64,000 nt of DNA from the NCBI RefSeq assembly GCF_003710815.1, contig NZ_RHHP01000004.1:34850-98849 (forward strand), read 5' to 3'. Origin of the DNA: Brevibacillus centrosporus. GTDB taxonomy: Bacteria > Bacillota > Bacilli > Brevibacillales > Brevibacillaceae. How positions within the stretch are numbered: the stretch's first letter is position 1; the number at the start of each line of letters is the position of its first letter. The notes below the pieces were generated by a model. It saw nothing but the letters and a program-made list of their open reading frames with translations, did no database searches and was not told the DNA's origin. Made by a program: the position numbers and the translations under genes. This document shows positions 26,875 to 36,483 of this stretch, piece by piece.

Positions 26875-28071
26875 TCAGGCGGCTCTCTTTTGCAGACTTT
26901 CCTGTCTACCTTTGAGCGATAACCCGAAGCAGACTAAGAGAACCAGACAGGCGAGCGTATACGGGTAATTGATATCCAGATCGAACAAGAATCCAGCTAC
27001 AATTGGTCCTACAATATTGCCCAGACTTGAGAAAGCCGAGTTAAGACCAGCTACATAGCCTTGTTGATCCTTGGCGAGCATGGACATTTGCGTGCTGACG
27101 GCCGGGCGCAAAATATCGATCGCCAGAAAGATAATGAACGTAACCGCAAAAATCAACCAGAAGGTGTGGACGAAAAGGGTCAGCAAAATAAACACACCGG
27201 CAACCAGGAGACAAATCGAAATGACGCGCTTCTCTCCGAACTGCTGCAAAATCCAGCTAAAAATCGTAACCTGGACCACCGCACCAGCAATGGAACCGAA
27301 CGTAATGATAAAGGCAATATCTTTCGGTTCGAACCCAAACTTGTGATCGACAAACAGTCCAAACACGGTTTCAAAGTTTGCCAATCCGAAAGTCATGACG
27401 AAAATAATGATCAGACTTAAGAAATACGGCTCTTTATAGGACTGCTTCAATTGTTGCAGAAGACTGCTCCGCTGTGCTGCTGGAGCTGGTGAATCGTTGT
27501 CCTTTGCCGGATGAGATTCCGGAAGAATAAGCAAATTGATCAAAGCAGCGACAACACCTGCGAGGGCAGCGGCATAAAATGGGGCGCGAATCCCAAATTC
27601 CGCAATATATCCCCCAATACCTGGGCCGATAATAAACCCGGTGGTAATCGCTGCGTTGATATAGCCCATTCCTGTTGCTCGTTCCTCATTGGTCGTGACA
27701 TCCGCCGCATAGGCCATAACCGCAGGCATGATCAGCGCGGCACTAATACCGCCGAGAAGTCTGGAGAAAAACAGGAGCCATGTTGAGCTCGCGATTCCAA
27801 ACATCCATTCCGAGAATGCAAAAATGAGCATCCCAATCACAATCATTTTCTTTCTGCCAAATTGATCGGACAGGCGCCCTGCAAGCGGAGAAAAGAGCAG
27901 CTGCGTCAACGAGAAAGCTGCTACCAAGAGCCCGATAATCCCACCAGTAATACCCAGGTTCTCCATAAACTTAGGCATAATCGGGATGACAAGGCCGATG
28001 CCGGTAAAAACTAAAAGCAGGTTAAACATCAGGATCAGCATAGCTCCCCGATTTTTTAGTAACAGTGCCAT
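26875..28071 (-). CDS. MFS multidrug efflux transporter (DHA1, Bmr/NorA-like)
   Basis: Drug:H+ antiporter of 398 residues and 12 predicted TM helices. MFS motif A LAGRLSDQFGRKKMI lies in the loop after TM2 and the antiporter motif C region is FIIGPGIGGYIAEFG near TM5. GGAGG precedes the ATG at 28071. It lies 67 bases downstream of the TetR regulator gene, and a TetR-operator-like sequence sits in that gap, so it can be transcribed with tetR or on its own under the same repressor. Substrates unknown. Confidence 0.9.
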   Translation of the reverse strand: MALLLKNRGAMLILMFNLLLVFTGIGLVIPIMPKFMENLGITGGIIGLLVAAFSLTQLLFSPLAGRLSDQFGRKKMIVIGMLIFAFSEWMFGIASSTWLLFFSRLLGGISAALIMPAVMAYAADVTTNEERATGMGYINAAITTGFIIGPGIGGYIAEFGIRAPFYAAALAGVVAALINLLILPESHPAKDNDSPAPAAQRSSLLQQLKQSYKEPYFLSLIIIFVMTFGLANFETVFGLFVDHKFGFEPKDIAFIITFGSIAGAVVQVTIFSWILQQFGEKRVISICLLVAGVFILLTLFVHTFWLIFAVTFIIFLAIDILRPAVSTQMSMLAKDQQGYVAGLNSAFSSLGNIVGPIVAGFLFDLDINYPYTLACLVLLVCFGLSLKGRQESLQKRAA

Positions 28072-28098
28072 TCTTTATTCCTCCAGCTTCCAAACAAA

Positions 28099-28122
28099 AT
28101 ACTGAATGTTTATTCTAGATTC
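28099..28122 (-). promoter_or_regulatory. Second, imperfect TetR operator between tetR and the MFS gene
   Basis: AATACTGAATGTTTATTC reproduces the left arm and spacing of the perfect operator at 28787; the right arm is degenerate (TTCTAGATT instead of TTCAGTATT). It is placed 28 bases before the MFS start, where a repressor would control a local promoter. Confidence 0.5.
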
Positions 28123-28138
28123 GTGTGTAAAAAAACGG

Positions 28139-28738
28139 CTAGCGGGACGGTTTGATAATACCATGCAAAAATACGTCCATAGCCATGCGGTAGGTCGCCA
28201 GTGCTTCCTCACCCTTCATTCCTCGCGTATGCTGTCCCAAGCCGTACATCAAACTATCCAGGATGATGGCAAGCCCTGTACCATTCATCTCCTTGAATTC
28301 ACCTTTATCGATTCCTTTTTGCAGCAGCTGGTGATTAAAGTCGATATACCCCTGAACCATTTCGTTGATGCGCTCCTCCACATCGGTAGCTTTCTCCGAA
28401 TTGTTGAAGAACTCATCGATAGCCTTCGTCAGCGGATGGTTCAATTGATCGACCGCCAAATGCTCAGCCATGCCATACAATTTATCAGTCGTAGTCGGGT
28501 AGGACGATTCCTTTGCCAGCCAGGTCTCTTCCCATTCCCGGTTCCAGTCTTCAATAAGATGCAGGAATAGCCCTTCCTTGCTTTTGAAATGATAATAAAT
28601 GTTTCCGGCGCTGCATCCTGTCGCTTTCACAATGTCTTCAATCGATGTTGCCTTATAGCCTTTTTGCACAAATAATCCTCTCGCGGCTTCCGCGATCTTC
28701 TTTTTTGTCTGCTCGGTTTGTTGCTTTTTTTTATTCAC
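28139..28738 (-). CDS. TetR-family repressor of the MFS efflux gene
   Basis: TetR/AcrR regulator of 199 residues. N-terminal HTH at about 10-56 (KIAEAARGLFVQKGYKATSI, then TGCSAGNIYYHFKSKEGLF), followed by an all-helical ligand-binding and dimerisation domain. Start GTG at 28738 behind GAGGTGAAG. A perfect palindrome upstream of the gene and a similar site before the MFS gene indicate autoregulation and control of efflux. Inducer unknown. Confidence 0.92.
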   Translation of the reverse strand: MNKKKQQTEQTKKKIAEAARGLFVQKGYKATSIEDIVKATGCSAGNIYYHFKSKEGLFLHLIEDWNREWEETWLAKESSYPTTTDKLYGMAEHLAVDQLNHPLTKAIDEFFNNSEKATDVEERINEMVQGYIDFNHQLLQKGIDKGEFKEMNGTGLAIILDSLMYGLGQHTRGMKGEEALATYRMAMDVFLHGIIKPSR

Positions 28739-28786
28739 TTTCGCTTCACCTCACTCTACTGCGGACAGCTTATCCCAACCATTCAC

Positions 28787-28820
28787 CGTATAATACTGAA
28801 CGTTCATTCAGTATTATACG
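28787..28820. promoter_or_regulatory. Perfect TetR-type operator upstream of tetR
   Basis: A 34-base inverted repeat with 14-base arms (CGTATAATACTGAA at 28787-28800 and its exact complement at 28807-28820) around a 6-base centre CGTTCA. The arms themselves contain TATAAT, so the repressor would cover the promoter about 50 bases before the tetR start. Confidence 0.8.
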
Positions 28821-28933
28821 CAAGTATGGCCTCTTTACACAAGGTATAATTACGTAAAGCCCACTCGCATCTTTGTGGTTCTGCTGGGAAATCTTGTGAG
28901 ACGTCGATCCCAGCAAACCTGGCTTGGCGATAG

Positions 28934-28961
28934 AAAAATCCCTTAGGATGTCTCCCAAGGG
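28934..28961 (-). terminator. Intrinsic terminator after the McrC-like gene
   Basis: Arms TCCCTTAGGA (28939-28948) and TCCCAAGGGA (28952-28961), followed by five T on the minus strand. It ends the dynamin/McrBC operon 17 bases after the last stop. Confidence 0.75.
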
Positions 28962-28977
28962 ACTCTTGCTTGCGCGC

Positions 28978-30543
28978 TTACTCTATCTGGCTGTCAGTCA
29001 AACACCCGGACAGTACTTTCCTCAGTCCTCTTTCCAATCCCGCCAGTTCCCCAGGCATAACGCCCACAGCGCCGATGCCACAGAGCACATTCCCCGATTC
29101 CTTTTGTCCTTCCTCATGATAGAAGGCAAAATCATCGCCCGCATCTGGAAAGAGCACCCATGCTGTTTGGGTCCCCAGGATCGCATCCTTGTACGTGTGC
29201 ATCTTGTCGATATCTTCCTTTTTCACATATCGATGGACCTGATCTTTCTCCTGAACAGTCATGTACTTGAATTTCGCGTCAAAATGATGCCACTTCGAAC
29301 GCCAATTCAGGCTGATATCCGGTCGATAGGGCTGCGTGTAGGAACCTCTATTGCGGGAGAAGCACTTGTTGAAATATACATCGAGACGCTTGGTTCCTTT
29401 CACGAGAAACGAGATCTTCAAGCCTTCTTTCAGCTGGGTAAATCCGTCATCGTTGGGTTCTTTGGCAAAGGAGTACGGCTTGGACTGCGCCAATCGCTCC
29501 ACAGCGTCTACTACCTGGAAAAAGCACCAGTATTCGTAGAGCTTGGCGATATCTTTTCCTTCAATCAGCGAGGTGATGTCTTCCTCAGGCAAAGGATATT
29601 GGGAGCCGAGTAGTATTCGCTGGTAAAAGGAGTACCACTGCCGATAGCCATTTTTCTTCTGCAAAACAGTGGAAGACGACGGAATATGCTGCAGGCTTCC
29701 GACCTCTGCGAGCCACGGAGCAGACATCATGCTCTCCAATCGTTCCTGCATGAGCCGATTTGTCCGTTTCATTTCCAGATGATTGAAGAACCTCCGATTT
29801 GCCAGACGTTTTTCGATCTCCCGGGTGATTTCAAATGCTTCGGAAAGGATCCACTTCAGCATCCGGTTTTCGGGCGTATCATATTGGATTCGCTTTTGAA
29901 TTTGTTCCAGCTCAGATGGGAGCGAACCGTTCAAGCGTTGTGCTAGCCGCGTAGATGCCAAGGCGTGGTTACGCTTTAGCGGCTGCCATAACTCTGGACT
30001 TTTCAAAATGGACGAAATGGTGCGCTCATCCATCTGGTGACTTTTCCACAAGGGCTTCACAATCGTTTCCCGCTCCAGACAGTGATGCGGCTGTCGTGCA
30101 ACGCATTCCCACCACTCCTCCAGAGTAGCTCCCTCCCACTCCACGAGCAAGGCTTGCCGCAGATCGTTCCAGAGATGATACAGGATCGCTTTCCAGGCTG
30201 CATCACTTTTGACCCGCAGCTTGGTTGGCGAGACCGCCTGATAGGGGAGGGAAGCCATCCTGCTGGTGATGAACCGCAGCATGTCATCCATTTGCCCCGT
30301 GCTGATTTTTTTGCTATCCACTCTGTACGTTTGGCCACAAAAAATGGTCTCGCCGACAAAATTCCCGAAGTTCATCAGGAACAGATTGTGGTGAAGAGAC
30401 TGCAGGATCATCCCATAGTTCGTCAGGAGCTCTTCTCTCTGTTGATCCGAGATTTCTTCGGCAAAACGGACGAGGAAGTCGGTATTTTCCTCCAAGGCAA
30501 GAAGAGGATCTTCACTTCCTTTTTTGTAAATCTCGTGCTTCAC
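28978..30543 (-). CDS. DUF2357/McrC-like PD-(D/E)XK nuclease
   Basis: Protein of 521 residues at the end of the operon. The N-terminal and middle part (about 20-290) matches the DUF2357 helical region of McrC-like partners of McrB ATPases. The C-terminal nuclease core shows Asp409 in YRPDIS and Asp422-x-Lys424 in FDAKFKY, the PD-(D/E)XK pattern. Start GTG at 30543 behind GGGGGAG; it follows McrB by 23 bases. In McrBC systems this subunit cuts DNA when driven by the AAA+ ring. The target here could be modified DNA or another nucleic acid; not determinable. Confidence 0.82.
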   Translation of the reverse strand: MKHEIYKKGSEDPLLALEENTDFLVRFAEEISDQQREELLTNYGMILQSLHHNLFLMNFGNFVGETIFCGQTYRVDSKKISTGQMDDMLRFITSRMASLPYQAVSPTKLRVKSDAAWKAILYHLWNDLRQALLVEWEGATLEEWWECVARQPHHCLERETIVKPLWKSHQMDERTISSILKSPELWQPLKRNHALASTRLAQRLNGSLPSELEQIQKRIQYDTPENRMLKWILSEAFEITREIEKRLANRRFFNHLEMKRTNRLMQERLESMMSAPWLAEVGSLQHIPSSSTVLQKKNGYRQWYSFYQRILLGSQYPLPEEDITSLIEGKDIAKLYEYWCFFQVVDAVERLAQSKPYSFAKEPNDDGFTQLKEGLKISFLVKGTKRLDVYFNKCFSRNRGSYTQPYRPDISLNWRSKWHHFDAKFKYMTVQEKDQVHRYVKKEDIDKMHTYKDAILGTQTAWVLFPDAGDDFAFYHEEGQKESGNVLCGIGAVGVMPGELAGLERGLRKVLSGCLTDSQIE

Positions 30544-30566
30544 GACTCCCCCTTCTCCCTTCTTGA

Positions 30567-32942
30567 CTATGAAATAAAGCTGCAGTAGCCCGTTTTCATC
30601 AGCTGTGAGTACATGCTGTAAATCTTTTTCCCGCTTAACGGATATCGGTAAAAGGTCTCGTACTCTACGACGTCTTTTTCTTCCTCTGTCAAAAGCTCTG
30701 CTTGCACGTCGTCTCCCATCGCAAACCGCAGAAGCTTGGTCAATAACGTCTCCAGCTGTTTGCGATTTCCATGCAGCTTCGGCAGAACCTTTTGGACGAT
30801 CTGCGCATCGAGTGCCCCGCGAACGCTGCTGTACTCATAGTAGGAGGAGAACAGCACATACGTCATGATCTCATCAATCACCCGGTAGCCAAAGGCGTAG
30901 CCTTCTGCTTCCAGCAGCTTGTGCAATTCGGAGAGCTCCTGGTAGGCACCATTCAGGATTGGCCTCCACTCTGACTCGCGATATTCCTTTGCATACAGGG
31001 ACAAATGGTACTCGCCGCCTGACGTGAACCAGTCGTTCTTCTCTTCTACCGTGGAAGTGTGTACATAGTCGTGCTCTTCCGACTCTTCCATCCAATATTT
31101 CATCATCTCCACCCGATTGCACTCTAGGACATTGGCGCGATCCAGTACCTTCGGGCTGAACATGTAGGTCGTTTCATCAATATTGACCGTCCCGATGAAA
31201 TACAGGTTGAGCGGAATTTCCATACTGGGTGGGACTTCATATTGCTTGTGATTGCCATCGACTATCGTTACCGCTTTCTCGAGATCATGGCAGTTATGAA
31301 GCTGTACGGCCTCTTGCAAGACTTCTCCACTCTCGGATATTCTTCTGCTTTCCAGACAGCTCAGGAAGTCAGAGAAGTAATACTCCACTTTGGCCAAATT
31401 CATTTCGTCCAAGATGACAAAGTACGGCTGCTCCGGGTTTTCCTTTGCCCGCAGCATGATGCGCAAAAGCGGTGTCGCTTCATATTGCTCCGTCAACGGG
31501 TTGTACATGCCTAGCAGCCCTCGGTGGTCCAGCCAATCCGGTCGAACGGAGAGGAATGCTAGATTATCTGCATCTCGATTCTTACCGGCAGCACCCCGTC
31601 CATTTTTGCCACAGATCATATACTCAGCAAACAGCTGGGCGATTTTCGTTTTTCCCGTCCCAGACATACCAGACAAAATCAGAAACGGCTTGCTTTGCAG
31701 AGACGCCACAAACCGGGCAACAAAGGACGGAGAAAACGTGAACTGCCTGCTTTTCATAAACCGGACGATATCGTCAATATAGGTATCCTCTTGCTGGATC
31801 GACTCTGCGTAATCGCCAAACAGCTGCTTCCATTTTTCCTCGCCGTTTGCCACATTTTTCACGACTTCATTCTGAATCACTGTCAGTCTGTCATGATGAA
31901 CAGGCGTCAACGTCGGAGTCGTGAAAACATTGGTATCAAAGCTGATATTTTCCGTAATGATCCATTCTACCTTTCGACGATTCGGAAAGCGTTCTTCGTT
32001 CTCTCGATACTCATAGTCTCCCGTTACCTTTCCGATCCCGACCAGCTGTCTCCAGCCTCGGTTGGCGATGACGATATCACCTGGCTGGATGTCATTGTAA
32101 AAGGACCAGAGCGTGAACACATTGCGTACAGGCTCTTGTTCCGGCTGGTAGACTTTTTTGTACATGTTCATCAGCTCTTCGCGAGAGCCGTATTGCTGCA
32201 AGCTGCCCATTTCGTCCCAGCCGACAAATATTTCTCCCTTGGTCCATGCTTCCTCCCAGTGGGACGCATTTTCGCCGGGGGCAATTTTCCATACGAGCGG
32301 CTCCCGAGTCGGCGCGGCTTCCTTATACTGAAGCGGCAATGGCAGCTGAATCTCCTTTTTCAAGGCAGCCTTCAGAATCGCGATTAGCAAAGCACTGCGC
32401 AGCACTTCATCCTTGTCCTGCACAATCGTTTGGGAAAGAGTATCGTAGGTCAAAAACGCGAACTGCTGACTAGGGAGCAGCTGCCCTCCCCACGGCTTCC
32501 AAAGATCATCGTATTGTTCGAGCCAGCTCAGCATTTGCGGAAGAAACGATTTATTCCCCGCTTTGGAATCCAGATCACTATAGAGATGAACAGTCGCGTT
32601 TTCAGGATATTGATAGAGAGCCACCTGCATTGCCCGATAGACAAGCTCTGTCTTGGGCCCTCGAATCGCAAAGGCGTATCCCCATTCTCCGTCCTCTAGT
32701 CCGGGAATTTCTTTTCGCTGCACAAACTGCACGGTCAAGCGCGTTTCCTGCAAGAGGCTGTCCTTTTCGATGATCTTTACCAGTACGGGAATCGTCCCCA
32801 GATACGATTTATCTGAATCCTCCTGAGGGTATTCCGGGATGACCTCGCAGCGCAGATCATTGGAAAAGGGAATGGTGAAGGCGGTATAGGTGTGATTCAG
32901 CAAAGCTTTAAATAGCTGACGGGTGATTTCGTATTTTTTCAT
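30567..32942 (-). CDS. McrB-like AAA+ NTPase with EVE-like reader domain
   Basis: Motor subunit, 791 residues. An unrecognised N-terminal domain occupies about 1-200. A PUA/EVE-like segment at about 225-335 (KGEIFVGWDEMGSLQQY, then QPGDIVIANRGWRQLVGIG) resembles modified-base readers. The AAA+ McrB module (about 395-740) has Walker A SGMSGTGKTK (425-433), Walker B FVILDEMNLAKVEYY (508-520) and sensor GTVNIDETT near 600. McrB proteins form hexamers that hydrolyse GTP or ATP and translocate with a McrC nuclease. RBS AGAGGAG. A 124-base gap with an RNA hairpin separates it from the dynamin gene upstream. Confidence 0.85.
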   Translation of the reverse strand: MKKYEITRQLFKALLNHTYTAFTIPFSNDLRCEVIPEYPQEDSDKSYLGTIPVLVKIIEKDSLLQETRLTVQFVQRKEIPGLEDGEWGYAFAIRGPKTELVYRAMQVALYQYPENATVHLYSDLDSKAGNKSFLPQMLSWLEQYDDLWKPWGGQLLPSQQFAFLTYDTLSQTIVQDKDEVLRSALLIAILKAALKKEIQLPLPLQYKEAAPTREPLVWKIAPGENASHWEEAWTKGEIFVGWDEMGSLQQYGSREELMNMYKKVYQPEQEPVRNVFTLWSFYNDIQPGDIVIANRGWRQLVGIGKVTGDYEYRENEERFPNRRKVEWIITENISFDTNVFTTPTLTPVHHDRLTVIQNEVVKNVANGEEKWKQLFGDYAESIQQEDTYIDDIVRFMKSRQFTFSPSFVARFVASLQSKPFLILSGMSGTGKTKIAQLFAEYMICGKNGRGAAGKNRDADNLAFLSVRPDWLDHRGLLGMYNPLTEQYEATPLLRIMLRAKENPEQPYFVILDEMNLAKVEYYFSDFLSCLESRRISESGEVLQEAVQLHNCHDLEKAVTIVDGNHKQYEVPPSMEIPLNLYFIGTVNIDETTYMFSPKVLDRANVLECNRVEMMKYWMEESEEHDYVHTSTVEEKNDWFTSGGEYHLSLYAKEYRESEWRPILNGAYQELSELHKLLEAEGYAFGYRVIDEIMTYVLFSSYYEYSSVRGALDAQIVQKVLPKLHGNRKQLETLLTKLLRFAMGDDVQAELLTEEEKDVVEYETFYRYPLSGKKIYSMYSQLMKTGYCSFIS

Positions 32943-32971
32943 GGTTTGCTCCTCTCATGTCTCTCGTGACA

Positions 32972-33014
32972 AAACCTGTCAGAGAACAGATGTTTCTTTT
33001 CTGCTGACAGGTTT
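32972..33014 (-). other. Intra-operon hairpin between dynamin and mcrB-like genes
   Basis: Perfect 11-base arms AAACCTGTCAG (32972-32982) and CTGACAGGTTT (33004-33014). On the minus strand it is followed by TTGTC, too poor a U-tract for efficient termination. It might be a partial terminator, RNase-processing site or attenuator that sets the McrBC-to-dynamin ratio. Confidence 0.5.
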
Positions 33015-33066
33015 ACAGTCATTCGTTCCAATCATTTATCAGGAAGTGTACGGAGGGACACATGGC

Positions 33067-34686
33067 TTAGTGAAGCGAAGACCGGTATGACTCCAGCTTC
33101 TCCAGCAAGCGGTTCAATGCTGACAGATCATTTTGCCGTTCTTTGCGTTCACTGTCCGCCTGTTTCATGTTCTCATGCAGGTTTTGCTCGATCGGTCCGA
33201 AAAGACTCTCTATCCCATCGTGCACCATTTGCATGACTTGCTCCTCTGTCTTATACAAGCCGATGCGAATCTGGGTGTTCAGCTCCTGCAGAGCAATCAT
33301 CTGCTTTTGCAGTACTTCCTGCTGCCGTCGATTGGCTTCTTCTACTTGCAGCCGCAGGCGTTCATTTTCCGCCTCCAAGCGTTTATTTTTCGCATACGCG
33401 TTGATGATTTCCTCAATAATCGTCACGACAATTGGCAGAATGATTTTCACGGGAGGCGGAGCTACCACTACAGGCAGTACCTTGGCGATTCCTGCTATGC
33501 CTGAGATGTCGATTTCATCTTCCTGTCGTTTTTCAGCGCCCCCTACAGACCCTTCCTGGAACGATTGCTTGTCTCCCACGGGTGAAGGCACGGATTCCAG
33601 CGTAATTTGCTCCAGTCGCCGTCTCAGCACTTCGTTCACAGTAAGATCCGACTGGATAGACGTTTTGATCACTTCAAATTGGTCTGTCAAAAGCTTCTCC
33701 AAATCACCGCGCAGAGCATCCAGTCTTGTACGGGGGTCTTGTCCGCCGAGAGCCAGCTGGTACGCCTCGTCTCCTGCAAGCTGCAGCTGCCTGCGAACCT
33801 TGCTATGCAGCGATTGCGTAAACGAATTCTTTTTGCCAGAAAGCTCGGCCAGATACGACATCACTTCCCGCTCGGCATCATCGACAGCATGCGCGGATAC
33901 CCAAGCGACCAAACCTTTCACTGCGGCGATCAGTTGATCTGTCGGAGCTGCCAGCATCCGCAATCCGTCCATTTCCTTCAATTTTTGCAGCAGCTCAATT
34001 TCCAGATCGTGGATCGCACTATTCTCTATCAGGACAGGTTCATTCATGATCCGACCTTTGAACGCCTTTGCTGCGTTTACGGTAACAAAGGAATACAGCT
34101 TCTCCACGCCATGAATCCCGTTCTTCTCCGCTTCTCTGCGCAGATTTTCATGGAATTTTTCCCGGACTGCAAAATCCAGCTGCCTGTCCTCTTCCTCGGA
34201 GAAAGTCTCCATTTTACGATTAATCACGGTAATCAGCGGCTTTTTCTTGATGAGGATTTTGACTGCTTCCTCTGCCACTCGCTTGCTGTCGTGAGACTCA
34301 CTGTTATCAATCACGAAGCAAATGATATCATGCTTGTCCAGCTCTTGAAGTGAGATTTGATAGTCCTGTTCGGGCCCGTTAATACCGGGAGTATCTGCCA
34401 GACGGTACCCATTCCACTCGTATTCCGTTACTTTATGCGTTACCGGAACGTCACCGGTTTCGGCCCGTTTCTCGCCAAACAAGGCATTCATGAGCGTGCT
34501 TTTCCCCGCGTTGTAGACACTGTAAAACATAAGCGATGGCTTAAATACGTCCAGCTTCTCCTGAATGTCTCCAGCCGTCTTACCAAATTCGGCGGCTTTT
34601 TCCTGCTTGGCAAAAAGCTGAGAGGCTTCCTGCACATAGCGTGTCAGCTCTTTCTTATAATCAATGAGAATGTATGAGTTGTTCAT
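33067..34686 (-). CDS. Dynamin-like GTPase 1
   Basis: Dynamin-superfamily protein of 539 residues. G1 YSVYNAGKST (55-64) and G3 DTPG (98-101) are intact; the G4 position reads VINRKMET, a departure from N/TKxD. The stalk is helical, with a hydrophobic stretch near residue 390-430 (VLPVVVAPPPVKIILPIVV) that could insert in membrane, then a coiled coil rich in Glu/Arg/Gln. ATG at 34686 with AGGAGAGG; its start overlaps the dynamin 2 gene by 26 bases. Bacterial dynamin-like proteins often act in pairs; here four are encoded together. Confidence 0.85.
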   Translation of the reverse strand: MNNSYILIDYKKELTRYVQEASQLFAKQEKAAEFGKTAGDIQEKLDVFKPSLMFYSVYNAGKSTLMNALFGEKRAETGDVPVTHKVTEYEWNGYRLADTPGINGPEQDYQISLQELDKHDIICFVIDNSESHDSKRVAEEAVKILIKKKPLITVINRKMETFSEEEDRQLDFAVREKFHENLRREAEKNGIHGVEKLYSFVTVNAAKAFKGRIMNEPVLIENSAIHDLEIELLQKLKEMDGLRMLAAPTDQLIAAVKGLVAWVSAHAVDDAEREVMSYLAELSGKKNSFTQSLHSKVRRQLQLAGDEAYQLALGGQDPRTRLDALRGDLEKLLTDQFEVIKTSIQSDLTVNEVLRRRLEQITLESVPSPVGDKQSFQEGSVGGAEKRQEDEIDISGIAGIAKVLPVVVAPPPVKIILPIVVTIIEEIINAYAKNKRLEAENERLRLQVEEANRRQQEVLQKQMIALQELNTQIRIGLYKTEEQVMQMVHDGIESLFGPIEQNLHENMKQADSERKERQNDLSALNRLLEKLESYRSSLH

Positions 34687-36460
34687 CCCTAACCTCTCCT
34701 TTTTGATACGTCAGCGTCTGCAGTTTATCGGCAAACTGTTTCAAGGCCAGCTGCACCTCGTTCAATGCGTTTCTCTGCTCGTAAAAATACTCAGCGATCA
34801 GCTCTTCGATGATGGCTTTCACAAATGGCTCTAGCTGCTGCTCTACCTGGTCGAATACCTGCTCCATCACTGCCGAAAGATTGTTGCCGATTCTCATTTG
34901 TTTGATTTTCTTCATTTCCCTCACTTTTAGCTCCGTAAACTTCTTATCCAAAAAGAAGGATTGGAAGCGCTCGATGATCCCCCGCGGATCTCTTGTCGTC
35001 TCGCTCGTTGTATATTCGGTATAAGCAAACTCGCGGTATGTGCCTGCAAACGACGCATCGATAAACAAGGGGAGGCTGCTCAGCTGCACATGCTCAAAAT
35101 CAGCAAGAACTTTTCCGAGCTTGATTGGAATCAACCTGTTCAGCTCCTCGAGCAATTCCTTTTCCATCACTTTCGTAATCTGTTCGCTGCCAATCGCTTC
35201 CCCGCCGTCAAAGCGATACCCGAGTGACGTTAATTCCGACTCGATCCGCGCTTCTTTGTTCATCCTGACTTCTTGGAACAGATCGGTGTGCATCCTGCGC
35301 AAGAGCTCCACTTTTTGTTGAATCTCTTCGGATATGCCCTGAAAGGACTTCCCTATGTCGCGGATGCCGTCAATTCGCTTGCCGTTCCATTCGTACCCAT
35401 CCATCATTTCATGGATCAGCGCATTCATTTCCCTGCGGGGTCGATCCGTCTTCAGCTCTAGCGCATGCTCGGTTAAGACGCCGCCGATTTGCTCGTACAA
35501 AGCGGGGTAGCCACTCTGCCGAAAGCGTTCCTCATCTTGCTCCATGAGAGCGAGCTTGGCCAGGCGGGAAGAGAGGCTGATGAACTTCCGGTCTTTCAAA
35601 TTGCGATCGATGCCTTTGCTGCGAATCAGGCCGTCCACATACTGCTCCTGTGCCTGCCGATCATGGATGCTTTTCGGCACTACTCGCTTGACTTCTTTCC
35701 CATCCACCACGTCGCTTTCTATCAAATCAGACTTGGTAATCGCGACTAGCAGCTGCTTTTCCTTTTGCGTCAGCCGCTCCAGCTCAGCGATCTCGTCCGC
35801 TTTACCTGGGGAAGAGGAGGAGACGACAAACAATATCAAATCTGCGTAGTTCACGTACTTTTTCGCCAAGTCCTCATATTCCTGATCGAGGGAGTGAATG
35901 CCCGGAGTATCGACCCAGGTCAGTCCGTTTTCCAGGGTAAAATATTGAATCGTACTCGTCTCCTGAACGATGTTCTCTTTGAAACGATTCTCTGCTAACG
36001 GACGCTCTCCTCGATCCTTGCTGCTCTCGCTGAAATCGTAGACGTAAAAGGCAGGTACCAGAGCAGGAGCCTGTACCGGACTCTCCGCGAATGGGACACC
36101 TGCAATGAAATTGCCCATCGTGCTTTTGCCTGCATTCACCGTGCCGAACACGGCCAGAATGACTGATTTTTCAAATTGGTTGATGAATTCCTTGCCTTCT
36201 ATTCGTTCTTCGACCAGTCTGGCCCAGGCCTGTAGCAGGTTTTGGTAATGAGAGAGACTGTCGCCAAGCAGCTTTTTCATCGAGCCTCTCTCTTCCTTCG
36301 CCAAATGATCATGCTTGTCCAGCAGACCGGAAAGCTGCTTCACGCCTTGTAGAATCTCCGACTCACGCTCTGTAACGGAGCGGGAAAAGTCAGCAAGCCG
36401 CTTCCCAGCTGTTTGTACTTTCCCTACGAAATCAGATACTTGTTGTTCGATTAGCCCCAC
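34661..36460 (-). CDS. Dynamin-like GTPase 2
   Basis: Dynamin-family GTPase of 599 residues with a helical N-terminal region (1-95), G1 VFGTVNAGKST (104-114), G3 VDTPG (184-187) and a canonical G4 TKSD (242-245). The remainder is a long helical stalk with charged coiled-coil segments; membrane-binding paddle not obvious. Start GTG at 36460 behind GGGAGTGG. It lies 23 bases after dynamin 3 and overlaps dynamin 1, as expected for subunits made in fixed proportion. Most complete G-motif set of the four. Confidence 0.88.
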   Translation of the reverse strand: MGLIEQQVSDFVGKVQTAGKRLADFSRSVTERESEILQGVKQLSGLLDKHDHLAKEERGSMKKLLGDSLSHYQNLLQAWARLVEERIEGKEFINQFEKSVILAVFGTVNAGKSTMGNFIAGVPFAESPVQAPALVPAFYVYDFSESSKDRGERPLAENRFKENIVQETSTIQYFTLENGLTWVDTPGIHSLDQEYEDLAKKYVNYADLILFVVSSSSPGKADEIAELERLTQKEKQLLVAITKSDLIESDVVDGKEVKRVVPKSIHDRQAQEQYVDGLIRSKGIDRNLKDRKFISLSSRLAKLALMEQDEERFRQSGYPALYEQIGGVLTEHALELKTDRPRREMNALIHEMMDGYEWNGKRIDGIRDIGKSFQGISEEIQQKVELLRRMHTDLFQEVRMNKEARIESELTSLGYRFDGGEAIGSEQITKVMEKELLEELNRLIPIKLGKVLADFEHVQLSSLPLFIDASFAGTYREFAYTEYTTSETTRDPRGIIERFQSFFLDKKFTELKVREMKKIKQMRIGNNLSAVMEQVFDQVEQQLEPFVKAIIEELIAEYFYEQRNALNEVQLALKQFADKLQTLTYQKGEVRDEQLIHSH

Positions 36461-36483
36461 TGCCTACCACTCCCAATTGTCTG

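Noticed and set aside
28865..28920. Riboswitch-like hairpin TGCTGGGA...TCCCAGCA
   Set aside because: Lies between two genes that do not read into it and shows no known aptamer core; probably a chance or terminator-related hairpin.
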